Origin: Streptococcus chenjunshii
GTDB lineage: Bacteria; Bacillota; Bacilli; Lactobacillales; Streptococcaceae
Assembly: GCF_003086355.1 (NCBI RefSeq)
Contig: NZ_CP031733.1
Span: 1,488,001-1,552,000, forward strand
Direction: 5' to 3'
Length of the DNA stretch: 64,000 bases
The notes under the pieces: model-generated
Told to the model about the DNA's origin: nothing
Databases searched by the model: none
The model's input: only the letters and a program-made list of their open reading frames with translations
Shown here: positions 47,839 to 57,632 of the stretch, one piece after another
Position numbering within the stretch: the first letter of the stretch is position 1
How the letters are laid out: every line of letters starts with the position of its first letter
Position numbers and translations under genes: made by a program

Positions 47839-48897
47839 AAATTTCAAGTTGAAGTTAGCCACTGAATACAATTTCTCTAGGTGTCTTGTAGTTTAATATT
47901 CGTTTGGGATAATTGTTTATCCACCATTCAATCTGAGTGGCCAGTTTTCTGGTCGCTCTTGTTTTTCCCTTGGGTAGGAAACGTCGAATAAGACGGTTGT
48001 GATTCTCATTAGAGCCTCTTTCCCAAGAGCAATAAGGGTGAGCATAGTAGATCTTCTCTTCACTAAAAATCTCGCTTAGTCTAGCAAATTCTGCCCCATT
48101 ATCAGCTGTGATTGACGTGATCTGATATTCCTGTAAAATGCTCGACAAGGCTTCGTTAACGGCTTGTGCTGTCTTACTGGGCAAGTAACGAATGATTTCA
48201 TACCTGGTTTTTCGATCTGTTAATGTCAGAAAGCAAGGCGCTTTAGCCCGTGTCTGAACAACCGTATCAATCTCATAATGCCCAGCCTCCAGTCGTTGAG
48301 TGATCGCTTCAGGCCGCTCCTCAATCGACTTTCCAACAGGCATGAAATTAGGACTGGCTGTTTTCTTAGGGGATTTGCCTTTTCTTGGATACAGCCTATC
48401 TGCCTTAGTCAGCCCCAGGTACCCCTTGTCCATCCAGTAGTATATGGTGGATTGTGGGACGTTGACTTTACGTTTTGAAATCATCTCAGGTGACCACTTC
48501 AGCTTGATGTAGTGGACAATGGTTTCCTTGACTTTCTTCGTGAGACTAACAGCTTTACGGCTATTTTTTCGATTAATCTCATACACTTCCTGAGCTCTAT
48601 CCGCCCTATAAAGCTTCTCAAACTTCCCCTTACGCACCTGTTGGAGGACCAGTCCACGTTTCATCTCGTTGTTTATCGTTTGAGGAGCTTTGCCTAAGAG
48701 ACCTGCAATCTCACGATTAGATTTCCCTTCTTGCTTCCAGCGTTCAATCAAGCGGCGATCAGCTATTGTCAAGTGCTTGCCTGTTGGTGTATAATGGTCT
48801 TGCATCTCTATGTCCTTTACTTGTGTTTTCGTCAACTACAAGTGTAACATAGAGGTGTTTTTTTGCATCTAAGTGGCTAACTTCATTTTAGAACTTT
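47839..48897 (-). mobile_element. IS30-family insertion sequence
   Basis: About 1.06 kb. Imperfect terminal inverted repeats of roughly 26 bp share the inner block TGAAGTTAGCCACT (left at about 47850-47863, right complement at about 48872-48885). The transposase frame is intact. The 14-bp sequence GGCCTTGCTTTCTC occurs just outside both ends (47822 and 48900), longer than the 2-4 bp duplication usual for IS30. The exact ends are therefore uncertain by a few bases. Confidence 0.85.
47855..48805 (-). CDS. IS30-family transposase
   Basis: A 316-residue DDE transposase. The N-terminal helix-turn-helix lies at about 10-50 (KHLTIADRRLIERWKQEGKS, then REIAGLLGKAPQTINNEMKRG). The catalytic core shows HYEIDTVVQTRAK (first Asp), SITADNGAEF (second Asp) and the end SWERGSNENHNRLIRRFLPKG (Glu). 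The ATG at 48805 has AAGGA seven bases upstream; an in-frame TTG ten codons earlier is weaker. Full length, so probably functional. Confidence 0.93.
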   Translation of the reverse strand: MQDHYTPTGKHLTIADRRLIERWKQEGKSNREIAGLLGKAPQTINNEMKRGLVLQQVRKGKFEKLYRADRAQEVYEINRKNSRKAVSLTKKVKETIVHYIKLKWSPEMISKRKVNVPQSTIYYWMDKGYLGLTKADRLYPRKGKSPKKTASPNFMPVGKSIEERPEAITQRLEAGHYEIDTVVQTRAKAPCFLTLTDRKTRYEIIRYLPSKTAQAVNEALSSILQEYQITSITADNGAEFARLSEIFSEEKIYYAHPYCSWERGSNENHNRLIRRFLPKGKTRATRKLATQIEWWINNYPKRILNYKTPREIVFSG

Positions 48898-48992
48898 CAG
48901 GCCTTGCTTTCTCACAATCTTTTTTCATTGTGTCCTCAGCCTTATATTTCAGAGCTTCTGCTGTCTTTTTCATTTTTGAAAGTAGTTTTTCT

Positions 48993-49021
48993 TTGACAGT
49001 TTTCCTGTTTTTTTCTAAAAT
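48993..49021 (+). promoter_or_regulatory. Promoter of the marR-CDF operon
   Basis: TTGACA-17 bp-TAAAAT, close to consensus, ending four bases before the operator palindrome. Confidence 0.85.
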
Positions 49022-49024
49022 AGT

Positions 49025-49048
49025 TAACAAAAGTAATTACTTTTGTTA
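49025..49048 (+). promoter_or_regulatory. Perfect 24-bp palindrome, probable MarR operator
   Basis: Two perfect 12-base half-sites meet at AAGTAATTACTT (outer ends TAACAA and TTGTTA). It covers the expected transcription start, just after the -10 and 19 bp before the marR ATG. A dimeric MarR repressor bound here would block its own promoter and that of the transporter. Confidence 0.85.
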
Positions 49049-49065
49049 CTCAGAGGAGGATTGTT

Positions 49066-49488
49066 ATGCCATCTATTGCCAAACAGTTTGCAGAGCTTTA
49101 TGACAAAGCCTTGATTCGTTTTCAAAACAGCAGCCTGCGCAGTACAGATTTTCCGGATTTATCAGCTAATGAAGAGCACTATATTGATCTTTTATATGAC
49201 TTAGGAAAGACAACTCTGACTGCCTTTTCACGGAAAGCTAAAATTTCTAAACCTGCTGCAACACGGATCATCCACAGCTTTTTGGACAAAGGCTATTTAA
49301 GTAAAACACCTTCGCAAACTGATAAACGAGTGTCTTACTTAGAGCTTAATGCAGAACTGCAGGAACACTGCCGCAAAAACCTTGAACTGGCAGACACTAT
49401 TTTTCTGGATATGCTGTCAGTACTGGATGAGAAAGAGCGCAAGCAGCTTGCTTATCTTATCAATAAAGTTAACAAGGAATTTAGGTAA
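49066..49488 (+). CDS. MarR-family transcriptional regulator
   Basis: A 140-residue winged-helix repressor: dimerisation helices at both ends and a DNA-binding core at about 42-98 (TLTAFSRKAKISKPAATRII, then SFLDKGYLSKTPSQTDKRVSYLEL). GAGGAGG lies about seven bases before the ATG. It is followed after five bases by a CDF transporter, so it most likely represses that transporter and responds to its substrate or a related stress signal. The ligand cannot be predicted; no zinc-type ligand cluster of AdcR is evident. Confidence 0.87.
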   Translation: MPSIAKQFAELYDKALIRFQNSSLRSTDFPDLSANEEHYIDLLYDLGKTTLTAFSRKAKISKPAATRIIHSFLDKGYLSKTPSQTDKRVSYLELNAELQEHCRKNLELADTIFLDMLSVLDEKERKQLAYLINKVNKEFR

Positions 49489-49493
49489 ATATT

Positions 49494-50396
49494 ATGGAAC
49501 AGAAAAAAATTGAACAAAAAGCGTTAAGGATTGGTATTATTATCAATATCCTAATGGGACTGACAGGATTAATTGTCTACCGTATAACGATGCTTGAAGC
49601 ACTCTTTATTGATTCTTACTATACCATTATCGCTCTTTTATCTGGATTACTCGCTATTTTCATCTCTAAAAACAGTTCTAAAAAAAACAGCCGGTTCCCA
49701 AATGGTTTCTTTATTTTAGAGCCGGTCTATGCTCTGGCAAAATCCGTACTGTCCCTAGTTTTACTGATATCATCGACGGCGGCTGTTTCCATAAGAGCCT
49801 ACTATTATTTCACAAAAGGAAAAGGTGAAATTTTAAATGTAGCTCCTATCATCCCTTATGCTTTAATAATGATTTGTCTTTGTTTAGGATTATCTTATTA
49901 TTATAGAAAACAGAATCGGAAAATCGGCGGTGCCAGCACGATGCTTTTATCTGAAAGTAAAAACGCCTTTGTCGACGGTATGATTTCAGCAGGTGTGGGG
50001 GCGGCCGCATTTTTTGTTTTACTGATCGATGTCGAGTCTCCCCTTGGTTTTCTTAAATACACAGGAGATTTTTTCATCACAGTCACTCTTGTTCTCTTTG
50101 TTATCAAAGAACCTCTATCTATCATTCGGGGCTCCAGTTTTGAGATTGCCGGAGGTACTGTGAAAGGCAGCGAGGCTGCAAGGCAAATCGAATCCTGTAT
50201 TCAATCGCATTTTAAGACAGCCGGTTTGATTCAAAACTGTCATATCTATAAAGTCGGCATGTCTTTTCAAGTCTACTTGAGGCTGGGCAGAGAAGCAGGT
50301 ATTCTCAATATGGAAGAACTTTCTGCTAAAAAAGAAATGGTTTTAAACGATTTAAAACAAAGCTATGAATATATCAGTTTAGATTATATCTGCTGA
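49494..50396 (+). CDS. Cation diffusion facilitator family transporter
   Basis: A 300-residue membrane protein with about six helices. FIDSYYTIIALLSG (about 34-47) in the second helix and SKNAFVDGMISAGVG (about 154-168) in the fifth correspond to the metal-binding HxxxD/DxxxD positions of CDF proteins, here with Asp and Ser/Asn in place of His. The last 90 residues form a cytoplasmic domain. The unusual ligands suggest a divergent substrate (possibly Fe, Mn or another cation). Co-operonic with the MarR regulator. Direction would be export by family analogy. Confidence 0.8.
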   Translation: MEQKKIEQKALRIGIIINILMGLTGLIVYRITMLEALFIDSYYTIIALLSGLLAIFISKNSSKKNSRFPNGFFILEPVYALAKSVLSLVLLISSTAAVSIRAYYYFTKGKGEILNVAPIIPYALIMICLCLGLSYYYRKQNRKIGGASTMLLSESKNAFVDGMISAGVGAAAFFVLLIDVESPLGFLKYTGDFFITVTLVLFVIKEPLSIIRGSSFEIAGGTVKGSEAARQIESCIQSHFKTAGLIQNCHIYKVGMSFQVYLRLGREAGILNMEELSAKKEMVLNDLKQSYEYISLDYIC

Positions 50397-50468
50397 AGTC
50401 AAATAGGGCTTTGGAGCTGTCAGTCTGGCAAAAGTTTTTGAGGGCACTCTCATTTTATCTATAATTTA

Positions 50469-50508
50469 GAGGCCGGGAGATACGTTTCACAATCTCCCGG
50501 CCTCTTTT
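50469..50508. terminator. Bidirectional terminator
   Basis: GAGGCCGGGAGAT/ATCTCCCGGCCTC is a 13-bp perfect stem followed by TTTTCAT. It lies between the converging CDF and binding-protein genes. Confidence 0.88.
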
Positions 50509-50519
50509 CATGCTTTTCT

Positions 50520-51332
50520 TTATTCGACGGCGTCGCCTGTTAATTTAGCTGCTTCAGTAATGAAGTCTTTATATTTATCTTCTTTTTTTAGTTGTTTAAT
50601 GACCTTGTTAACGGTCTTGAGCAGCTCCCCGCTATCTTTTGGCATGGCAACAGCTTTAGCATCTCCTTCATCTGTTTCAAGAGCAAAAGAAGCTAGAGCT
50701 AAATCCGGATTTTGCGATAAATAGCCTTCTGCAACTGGTTTTTCTAAGTCAACTGCCTGAACCTGCCCTGATTTTAATTCATTAATAGCTTCACCCATAG
50801 CTGTCAGCGGAACGATGTTAGCATCCGACAGCTGGTCTTTAACCAGTCTTTCCTCAATAGTTCCTTTTTGCACAGCTACTTTTTGACCGGACAGACTGTC
50901 AGCGGATGTATAAGTATCTATATCATCAGCTTTGATCAGAACGGCATTTTCCGTTTCATAGTAAGGTTCGGAAAAGTCATACACTTCAGCACGTTCTTTA
51001 GTGTAAGAAAGTCCGGAAATAGCCAAATCAGCTTTCCCATTCTGCAAACTGGAAAGCACATTATCAAAACTCATTGACGACAGTTCTAATTCCACGCCAA
51101 GTTCATCGGCAATAGCCTGTGCCAGTTCGACGTCAGCACCTACTATTGTGTCCTTACCGTCAATCAGAGCTTTAAACTCAAATGGCGCGTAATCCGGACT
51201 GATAGCTACGACTAATTTTCCCTTATCCTCAATTTTTTCCTGAAGACTTTCATTAGAAGATGAAGCACAAGCCGTTAAAAAAAGGCCGGCGAACAGGGCA
51301 GCAGCCCCTAAAACTATTTTTCTCAATTTCAT
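50520..51332 (-). CDS. Amino-acid ABC transporter substrate-binding lipoprotein
   Basis: A 270-residue family-3 solute-binding protein. The signal peptide ends in the lipobox LTAC (about residues 19-22). KLVVAISPDYAPFEFKALID, GADVELAQAIADELG, MSFDNVLSSLQNGKADLAISG and VYDFSEPYY are the binding-protein signatures for amino acids. The ATG at 51332 was chosen because GAAGGA precedes it and the signal peptide starts there. No permease or ATPase is nearby. It follows the aminotransferase by 165 bp. It is a close paralogue of the protein at 52816. Confidence 0.88.
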   Translation of the reverse strand: MKLRKIVLGAAALFAGLFLTACASSSNESLQEKIEDKGKLVVAISPDYAPFEFKALIDGKDTIVGADVELAQAIADELGVELELSSMSFDNVLSSLQNGKADLAISGLSYTKERAEVYDFSEPYYETENAVLIKADDIDTYTSADSLSGQKVAVQKGTIEERLVKDQLSDANIVPLTAMGEAINELKSGQVQAVDLEKPVAEGYLSQNPDLALASFALETDEGDAKAVAMPKDSGELLKTVNKVIKQLKKEDKYKDFITEAAKLTGDAVE

Positions 51333-51497
51333 AATTCCTTCTTTCTTTAAATAACGATATAAAGGGTAAGAATCAAATGTTCCTACATTAAAGTAATGGT
51401 TTGAATAAAAGTCCGTTTTTGCCAACTTTTCAGACAAATAAGAAAACCAGCGCTGTTGCCAGTAGCCTTCTTTGACTTTCTGCCTGCGGCATTCTTG

Positions 51498-52613
51498 CTA
51501 GTTTGCCGCCGATAAGCAGAGAGACAGCCTTTTCAGACCTTCTTTTAAAGTCTCCGGCTGGCAGCAGTAGCCTATACGGATATGTCCTTCACGGTCAAAG
51601 CGACTCCCAGGGACCACCAATACCCCGTAATGTTTTAACAGCTCCAGACAAAACTCTTCCACAGGCTGCGTGATATCCAGTCTGACAAAGGAGGTTGACA
51701 CTGTATCAGGCGGGATGAGACTGGCTTTTTCTTCGTGTCTGATCCAGTCTTTTAAAAGCTGTAAATTTGTTCTGACAATTCGTCGATTGCGCTCCAGTAT
51801 CTGCTGCCGATTTTCTAGGGCCAAAGTAGCCACCATATCAGCAAAAACGCCGACGGAAATCATAGTGTAATCACGATAAGTTTTCAGCCGCTCAATCAGT
51901 TCCTCTCCTGCTGCTACCCAGCCGACACGGATACCGGGCAAGGAATAAGTCTTAGAAAGACTGTTGACTGAAATCCCCTTATCATACAAATCAGCAACAG
52001 CTGGAAAATTCTGTTCCCCAAATGACTGATATACCTCGTCAGATAAAATATACGCACCGCATGATTGGGCGATGCTAACCAGCTCTTTAAGGTAGTCGGC
52101 ATCCATGACTGCTCCAGTTGGATTATTAGCATTATTGAGGCAAATCATTTTTGTATCGGACCGAACCATTCGCCGCAAATCATCCAAATCGGGCAGCCAG
52201 CCGGCCTCCTCTTTAATATGCCAGAATTCCACTTCTGCCCCCAGTGATCTGGGAATATCATAGAGCTGCTGATAAGTAGGGTAAAGAGAAATCACATGAT
52301 CGCCCGGTTCAATCATTGCATACAAAACAAGCCAGTTAGCACCAGTAGCTCCATTGGTCTGTATAATATTATCCGGTTTTAGATTCTGATATAAACATGC
52401 AGCTGCTTTTTTAAAGCTCGATGATCCTTCAATCCAGCCGTAATCCTGAGGCCTGTCTGTCAAATCCTTAAAAAAAACTGCTGAATCGGTTGCTGTTAAC
52501 TGAAACAATTCAGTTAGGCTGAGGGAGGCAATAGAAACACCAGCAATATCGTACTGCGCCTCCTTTTCATATCTGTTAAGCCATTCTTCCACTCCAAAAC
52601 GAGGTAATTTCAT
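51498..52613 (-). CDS. Class I/II PLP-dependent aminotransferase
   Basis: A 371-residue fold-type I aminotransferase. TNGATGANW binds cofactor phosphate; LNNANNPTGA and ILSDEVYQSF are substrate and PLP residues; SLSKTYSLPGIRVGWVAAG contains the Schiff-base Lys; the C-terminal Arg is in HIRIGY. AGGAG lies five bases before the ATG at 52613. It sits between two amino-acid binding lipoproteins, suggesting a role in the metabolism of the imported amino acid, but the substrate cannot be read from the sequence. Confidence 0.85.
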   Translation of the reverse strand: MKLPRFGVEEWLNRYEKEAQYDIAGVSIASLSLTELFQLTATDSAVFFKDLTDRPQDYGWIEGSSSFKKAAACLYQNLKPDNIIQTNGATGANWLVLYAMIEPGDHVISLYPTYQQLYDIPRSLGAEVEFWHIKEEAGWLPDLDDLRRMVRSDTKMICLNNANNPTGAVMDADYLKELVSIAQSCGAYILSDEVYQSFGEQNFPAVADLYDKGISVNSLSKTYSLPGIRVGWVAAGEELIERLKTYRDYTMISVGVFADMVATLALENRQQILERNRRIVRTNLQLLKDWIRHEEKASLIPPDTVSTSFVRLDITQPVEEFCLELLKHYGVLVVPGSRFDREGHIRIGYCCQPETLKEGLKRLSLCLSAAN

Positions 52614-52720
52614 CTTTTCTCCTATTATGATGATATTCAGCTTGATCGGTTTGTACATGTCATACTGTCTCTGCTGGGAGACTTCGCCCTGAAAAACAGT
52701 CAAATGCTTTTTTTTGAAAA

Positions 52721-52751
52721 ACGAAAGAAAGCTGAGTTTTTCAGCTCAGCC
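52721..52751 (-). terminator. Terminator of the upstream binding-protein gene
   Basis: On the minus strand GCTGAG/CTCAGC with loop CTGAAAAA is followed by TTTCTTTCGTTTTTC. It lies about 65 bp after the stop of the gene at 52816. Confidence 0.7.
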
Positions 52752-52815
52752 TCCTCTCTGACCGATTATATTTGAGTCAATACCTGCTTACTGCATTCGG
52801 CGTGATTATTCCGGC

Positions 52816-53631
52816 CTATTCTTTTTCGGAAACGGAGAGTTCATAGGCTTCCTGAACAAACTGATCAATCTTACCGGACTCTTTTAGTTCCGTAATAACT
52901 TTATCAACCTTTTCCTTTAAGGCTGCACTGTCTTTTGGCATAGCCACAGCATAAGCATCTGAGTCTCCAGATTTTAAGCTGATATCAGCGATAGCTAAAT
53001 CGTCATTTTTCGCAACATAGCCTTCAGCAATCGGTTTCTCAAGAACAACACCGTCAACTTGAGAATTCTTCAATTCATTAATCATTTCGCCGTTTTGCGT
53101 CAGAGAGACAATATTAGCATCAGACAGCTGCTCCTGAGCTACTGATTCCTGAATAGAACCCTTTTGCGTTGCAACCGAAAGTCCGGAAAAAGCTGCTGTA
53201 TCCTTGTACTTATCCAAATCAGCCTTTCTGACAATCACGACATTAACAGACTCATAGTAAGTTTCAGAAAAATCATAAACTTTACGCCGTTCTTTCGTAG
53301 CTGATATCCCCGAAATAGCAATATCAGCCTTACCGGACTGAAGACTGGCCAAAACGTTATTGAAAGACATTGACGAGAATTTCACCTTAACACCGAGCTC
53401 CTCGCCAATAGCCTCTGCAATCTCAACATCAGCACCGACAATTGTATCTTTACCGTCCACGAGAGTTTTAAATTCAAAAGGAGCAAACTCAGGATTCATA
53501 GCAACAACCAGTGTCCCTTTAGCCTGAATGTCTTTGACAGAAGTATCCTCTTTACCGCCCGAACCGCAGGCTGTTAAAACAAGTCCTGCCGCTAAAAGGA
53601 CAAATCCCTGCAAAACTTTTTTTACTTTCAT
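52816..53631 (-). CDS. Amino-acid ABC transporter substrate-binding lipoprotein
   Basis: A 271-residue family-3 binding protein with signal peptide and lipobox LTACGSG (Cys about 22). TLVVAMNPEFAPFEFKTLVD, GADVEIAEAIGEELG, MSFNNVLASLQSGKADIAISG and VYDFSETYY mirror the paralogue at 50520. It has its own near-consensus promoter and a terminator, so it is transcribed alone. Permease and ATPase partners must be encoded elsewhere. An ATG six codons upstream (53649) is an alternative start, but the signal peptide fits 53631. Confidence 0.88.
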   Translation of the reverse strand: MKVKKVLQGFVLLAAGLVLTACGSGGKEDTSVKDIQAKGTLVVAMNPEFAPFEFKTLVDGKDTIVGADVEIAEAIGEELGVKVKFSSMSFNNVLASLQSGKADIAISGISATKERRKVYDFSETYYESVNVVIVRKADLDKYKDTAAFSGLSVATQKGSIQESVAQEQLSDANIVSLTQNGEMINELKNSQVDGVVLEKPIAEGYVAKNDDLAIADISLKSGDSDAYAVAMPKDSAALKEKVDKVITELKESGKIDQFVQEAYELSVSEKE

Positions 53632-53663
53632 TTGCTTTCTCTTTTCCATTTTAATATGTTTAC

Positions 53664-53692
53664 ATTATATTTTATAATTATACAATTGTCAA
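53664..53692 (-). promoter_or_regulatory. Consensus promoter of the binding-protein gene
   Basis: TTGACA-17 bp-TATAAT on the minus strand, a perfect match to the sigma-A consensus, 32 bp before the ATG. Confidence 0.88.
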
Positions 53693-53710
53693 CGATTATT
53701 TTATAAAAAT

Positions 53711-53795
53711 CCAAAGAACCGACAGATAGAACAGCTGGCTCGATTGCTGACAGCACATTCAACAATCGGGTTTATGTTCCATCTCTCGGTTCTTT
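53711..53795 (-). terminator. Long hairpin terminator of malQ-glgP
   Basis: An 80-bp inverted repeat: AAAGAACCGA/TCGGTTCTTT outside, AGAT/ATCT and GAAC/GTTC further in, CGATTG/CAATCG inside. On the minus strand it leads into GGATTTTTATAA. Confidence 0.78.
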
Positions 53796-53828
53796 CTGTG
53801 ATAATCTCTCAATTAGGCTCTGATGCAG

Positions 53829-56096
53829 TTAATAACTGTGCCAGATTTCATCATTATACTGTGCAATCGTTCGGTCTGATGAAAAGAAACCTGCCTTGGC
53901 AATATTGTGAACAACTTTTTTATTCCAGCTTTCCTGATCTTCATAATCAGACAGCATCTGCTCTTTAACCGCAATATAATCTTCCAGATCAATCAGGGTC
54001 ATGAACCAGTCTTTAGTAATGATTTCATTGTACAGACGGTTCAGCCGCTCTTGGCTGCCTATTGCTACAAGCTCATCACTTACAATGAAATCAACAGCCT
54101 CTTTGATAAGAGGAACATTTTCATAATAGTCTGCAGACTGATAGCCGCCAGTGGCATAAAGATCGATAATAGCATCTGAATCTTGGCCGAAAGTATAGAT
54201 ATTCTCACTGCCGACCAACTCTGCTATTTCGACATTGGCACCATCCATGGTTCCGAGCGTAAGAGCACCGTTGAGCATAAATTTCATGTTGCCGGTGCCT
54301 GATGCCTCTTTTGAAGCTAAAGAAATCTGCTCAGAAATATCTGTAGCCGGAATAAGCTTTTCAGCCACTGTCACATTGTAATTTTCGACCAGATGGACAT
54401 TCAGGTAAGGACTGACCTGCGGATCCTTATTAATGAGCTCTGACAGACAGAGAATCAGATGAATAATATCCTGAGCAATCGTGTAAGCCGGTGCTGCTTT
54501 TCCGCCGAAAATAAGGGTTATTTTCCGCTTGGGCAGCTGGCCGTTTTTGATCGCTAAATATTTATGGATGACATAAAGAGCATTCATCTGCTGGCGCTTA
54601 TACTCATGAAAACGCTTAATCTGAGTGTCGATAATCGAATGTTCATCCAGCTCAATATTTTGATTATCTTTGAGATAACGTTTCAGAGCCACTTTATTTT
54701 GATATTTGACAGCAGCAAGTTTTGAATGGACGGCCGCATCTTCAGCAAAAGGCAGTAAATCTTCCAATCTTGCCGCATCATGCAGGTAATCTTGGCCAAT
54801 TAATTCTTTGATATAGGCTGCTAAATCCTGATTAGCAAATTCCAGCCAACGGCGGAAGGTAATCCCATTCGTTTTATTGTTGAACTTATCAGGATAGATG
54901 TCGTAAAAAGATTTTAACTCACTGTTTTTAAGAATATCAGTGTGCAGGGCTGCCACACCATTAACACTGGATGCAAAATGAATATCCATATGCGCCATGT
55001 GTACCCGCTTATCATCATCAATTATTTGAACAGAAGAATCGGTATACTTGCTGCGAACCAGAGCATCTAATTTTTTAATAATAGTGACTAAGTGAGGCAC
55101 CACTTCATCGAGATAGGCAAGCGGCCATTTTTCAAGTGCTTCAGCCAATATGGTATGGTTGGTGTAACCGACCATTTTTTCAACAATGGAAACAGCCTCA
55201 TCAAAAGCTAAGTCGTGTTTTTCTGTCAGCAGCCTAATCAGTTCGGGGATAACCATGGAAGGATGGGTATCATTGATCTGAATATAAGCATAATCAGCTA
55301 AATCATGGAGATTTGAACCACGTTCCAGCGCCTCATCAAGAAGGAGCTGAGCCGCATTGGATACCATAAAATACTGTTGGTAAATCCGAAGCAGTTCTCC
55401 ATTTTTATCGGAATCATCCGGGTAAAGGAAAAGTGTCAGATTTTTTTTGATTTCCGTTTTATCAAAAGAAATACCATCTTTGATAAGGCTGTAATCCAAG
55501 CCATCAATATCAAACAGATTGAGATAATTTTTGTGCTCCTGCTGATATCCCAAAACATCTATCCGGTCAAGACGGGATTTAAGCGTGAAATCTTTGAAAG
55601 GAACATCATAGCTAATATCCGTCGGAATCAGCCAGGAATCATCCTCAATCCAGTAATTCGCTTCTGCTTCTTGCTGATGATCCCTAAAGACCTGTTTAAA
55701 CAGGCCGCAGTGATAGTTAAGGCCAACCCCTTCACCGTTTATTGCCAGTGTAGCCATAGAATCTATAAAACAGGAGGCTAAGCGCCCTAAACCGCCGTTA
55801 CCTAAAGACGGTTCAGGCTCAATATCTTCTACTTGAGTCAGTGACTTGCCGGCTGCAGCCAGTTCATCTTTTACTTCATCATAAATACCGAGATTAATAA
55901 GATTATTTGACAGCAGTTTTCCGATCAAAAATTCTGCCGAAATATAGTAAACTTTACGCTTAGCGGTATTCTTTTTTTTCTGAGCTGCTAATTCTTTGAC
56001 AAAATCCAAAAGGGCCAGATAAATCTCTTCATTAGATAACTCAGTCAGTTTTTTCCCCTGTTTTTCCAGATATTGACTAAAATTAGTTTTCATCAT
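53829..56096 (-). CDS. glgP: Glycogen/maltodextrin phosphorylase
   Basis: A 755-residue GT35 phosphorylase releasing glucose-1-phosphate from alpha-1,4-glucans. [16 protein letters not shown] (about 92-107), [30 protein letters not shown] and the PLP-Lys segment [16 protein letters not shown] are intact. Its start overlaps the 3' end of malQ; ATGs at 56102, 56096 and 56093 are all in frame and AGGA favours 56096 or 56093. With MalQ it degrades imported maltodextrins. No glycogen-synthesis genes are visible in the window. Confidence 0.94.
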   Translation of the reverse strand: MMKTNFSQYLEKQGKKLTELSNEEIYLALLDFVKELAAQKKKNTAKRKVYYISAEFLIGKLLSNNLINLGIYDEVKDELAAAGKSLTQVEDIEPEPSLGNGGLGRLASCFIDSMATLAINGEGVGLNYHCGLFKQVFRDHQQEAEANYWIEDDSWLIPTDISYDVPFKDFTLKSRLDRIDVLGYQQEHKNYLNLFDIDGLDYSLIKDGISFDKTEIKKNLTLFLYPDDSDKNGELLRIYQQYFMVSNAAQLLLDEALERGSNLHDLADYAYIQINDTHPSMVIPELIRLLTEKHDLAFDEAVSIVEKMVGYTNHTILAEALEKWPLAYLDEVVPHLVTIIKKLDALVRSKYTDSSVQIIDDDKRVHMAHMDIHFASSVNGVAALHTDILKNSELKSFYDIYPDKFNNKTNGITFRRWLEFANQDLAAYIKELIGQDYLHDAARLEDLLPFAEDAAVHSKLAAVKYQNKVALKRYLKDNQNIELDEHSIIDTQIKRFHEYKRQQMNALYVIHKYLAIKNGQLPKRKITLIFGGKAAPAYTIAQDIIHLILCLSELINKDPQVSPYLNVHLVENYNVTVAEKLIPATDISEQISLASKEASGTGNMKFMLNGALTLGTMDGANVEIAELVGSENIYTFGQDSDAIIDLYATGGYQSADYYENVPLIKEAVDFIVSDELVAIGSQERLNRLYNEIITKDWFMTLIDLEDYIAVKEQMLSDYEDQESWNKKVVHNIAKAGFFSSDRTIAQYNDEIWHSY

Positions 56097-57615
56097 TTCC
56101 ATCCTTTTTCTGATTATTAGTGTTTCTGCGATTGTAAATGCTGGTGATTTCAGCTAAGAATGCCTTTTTATCATCAGTCAGGTCATCTGCCAGCATCCGC
56201 CATTGCCAGTTGTTCCCGAGAGTATTGGGCACATTCATCCGGCAGTCTGCCGATTTATCCAGTAAATCCTGCATACAGCTTATCGCTATCTTACTAACTG
56301 AACCATAAAGCAGCCTTAACATTGCCTGAGCAATCGGCTCATCTGCCTGACGGCGGGTATAGATGTCAGTGTATACTTGCTGTTCAGGTGTCAGATTTTC
56401 GTACCAGCCATTAATGACTTCATTGTCATGAGTGCCTGTATAAGCTATCGTATTTGGTATATAATGGTGCGGAATATCAGTGCTTTTGCCTCTGGTATCA
56501 AGCAGACCGAATTCCAGAATTTTCATTCCCGGAAAAGCAGTATCCTCCAAAAGCTGCTTGGCACGTTCATCAATATAGCCCAGATTTTCTGCAATAATTG
56601 GTAAGTCATCCCCTAGATTAGCCTTAACGGCATCAAATAAAGCACGCCCCGGTCCGGGCTTCCACTCTCCGTCATTAGCTGTCTCGTAATCACCGCGGAT
56701 TTCCCAATAGTCAGAAAAACCTTTGAAATGATCAATGCGCAAAAGGTCATACAGTTTAAAGCCTTCCCGGATTCGGTACACCCACCAAGTAAAATTGGTT
56801 TCCTCGTGCTTGTCCCAAGCATAAATAGGGTTGCCCCAAAGTTGGCCGTCAGCACTGAATTCATCGGCCGGACAGCCGGCCACACAAAGAGGTTCTTTAT
56901 CGCTGTTTACTTTAAACAGCTCTGGCATGGTCCAGACTTCGACGCTATCGGCAGAAACGTAGATTGGCATATCGCCGATAATCTTTATTCCCTTGTCATT
57001 AGCATAAGTTTTCAGAGCCGCCCACTGCTGACTGAAGAAATACTGAGTGACTTTATGGTAATCAATAGCCGCCCTCAATTTTTGCCGGTAATCATCTAAA
57101 ACGTTTTCTTCACGCCGAACAGCAGCCTTGTCATCCCATTCCTGCAGAGCTTTATTGCCAAAGTGCTCCTTTATAGCCATAAATTCAGCAAAATCTTGAA
57201 GCCAGCCGGCTTCTTTTTCAAAAATAGCTAATAAAAGCTCTGCATCTTCCTGCGCCAAAAAAGCCGCTACAGCTTTTTCCAAAATCGGACGCCGGACTGT
57301 AAAAATCCGAGCATAATCAACCTTTTCCGGATCTTGGCCGAAATCAACATGCTGATAATCTGCCTTTTCCAGAAAACCCGCTTCCTCCAGCAGCTCAAAG
57401 TCAATAAAATGAGTATTGCCGGCAACGGCTGAAAAAGACTGATAAGGAGAATCACCATAACTGGTTGTCGTTAAAGGGAGAATCTGCCAGTAAGTCTGTT
57501 CCGTTTCTTCCAAAAAATCAACAAAACGATAGGCTTCTTTCCCAAAGGTTCCGATTCCGAATTCACCGGGCAGAGAACTAATATGCATTAAAACACCGCT
57601 TGCACGCTTTTCCAT
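56083..57615 (-). CDS. malQ: 4-alpha-glucanotransferase (amylomaltase)
   Basis: A 510-residue GH77 enzyme that transfers glucan units between maltooligosaccharides, generating glucose and longer chains for Glg[18 protein letters not shown] (about 215-231), [10 protein letters not shown] with the nucleophile Asp, [11 protein letters not shown] with the acid/base Glu, and [13 protein letters not shown] are the four conserved regions. The ATG at 57615 (AAAGGAG seven bases upstream) is preferred to an in-frame GTG one codon earlier. The 5' leader of about 410 nt consists of two repeat elements, downstream of a MalR-type operator/promoter. Confidence 0.95.
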   Translation of the reverse strand: MEKRASGVLMHISSLPGEFGIGTFGKEAYRFVDFLEETEQTYWQILPLTTTSYGDSPYQSFSAVAGNTHFIDFELLEEAGFLEKADYQHVDFGQDPEKVDYARIFTVRRPILEKAVAAFLAQEDAELLLAIFEKEAGWLQDFAEFMAIKEHFGNKALQEWDDKAAVRREENVLDDYRQKLRAAIDYHKVTQYFFSQQWAALKTYANDKGIKIIGDMPIYVSADSVEVWTMPELFKVNSDKEPLCVAGCPADEFSADGQLWGNPIYAWDKHEETNFTWWVYRIREGFKLYDLLRIDHFKGFSDYWEIRGDYETANDGEWKPGPGRALFDAVKANLGDDLPIIAENLGYIDERAKQLLEDTAFPGMKILEFGLLDTRGKSTDIPHHYIPNTIAYTGTHDNEVINGWYENLTPEQQVYTDIYTRRQADEPIAQAMLRLLYGSVSKIAISCMQDLLDKSADCRMNVPNTLGNNWQWRMLADDLTDDKKAFLAEITSIYNRRNTNNQKKDGNDEN

Positions 57616-57632
57616 CACACATCTCCTTTAAC

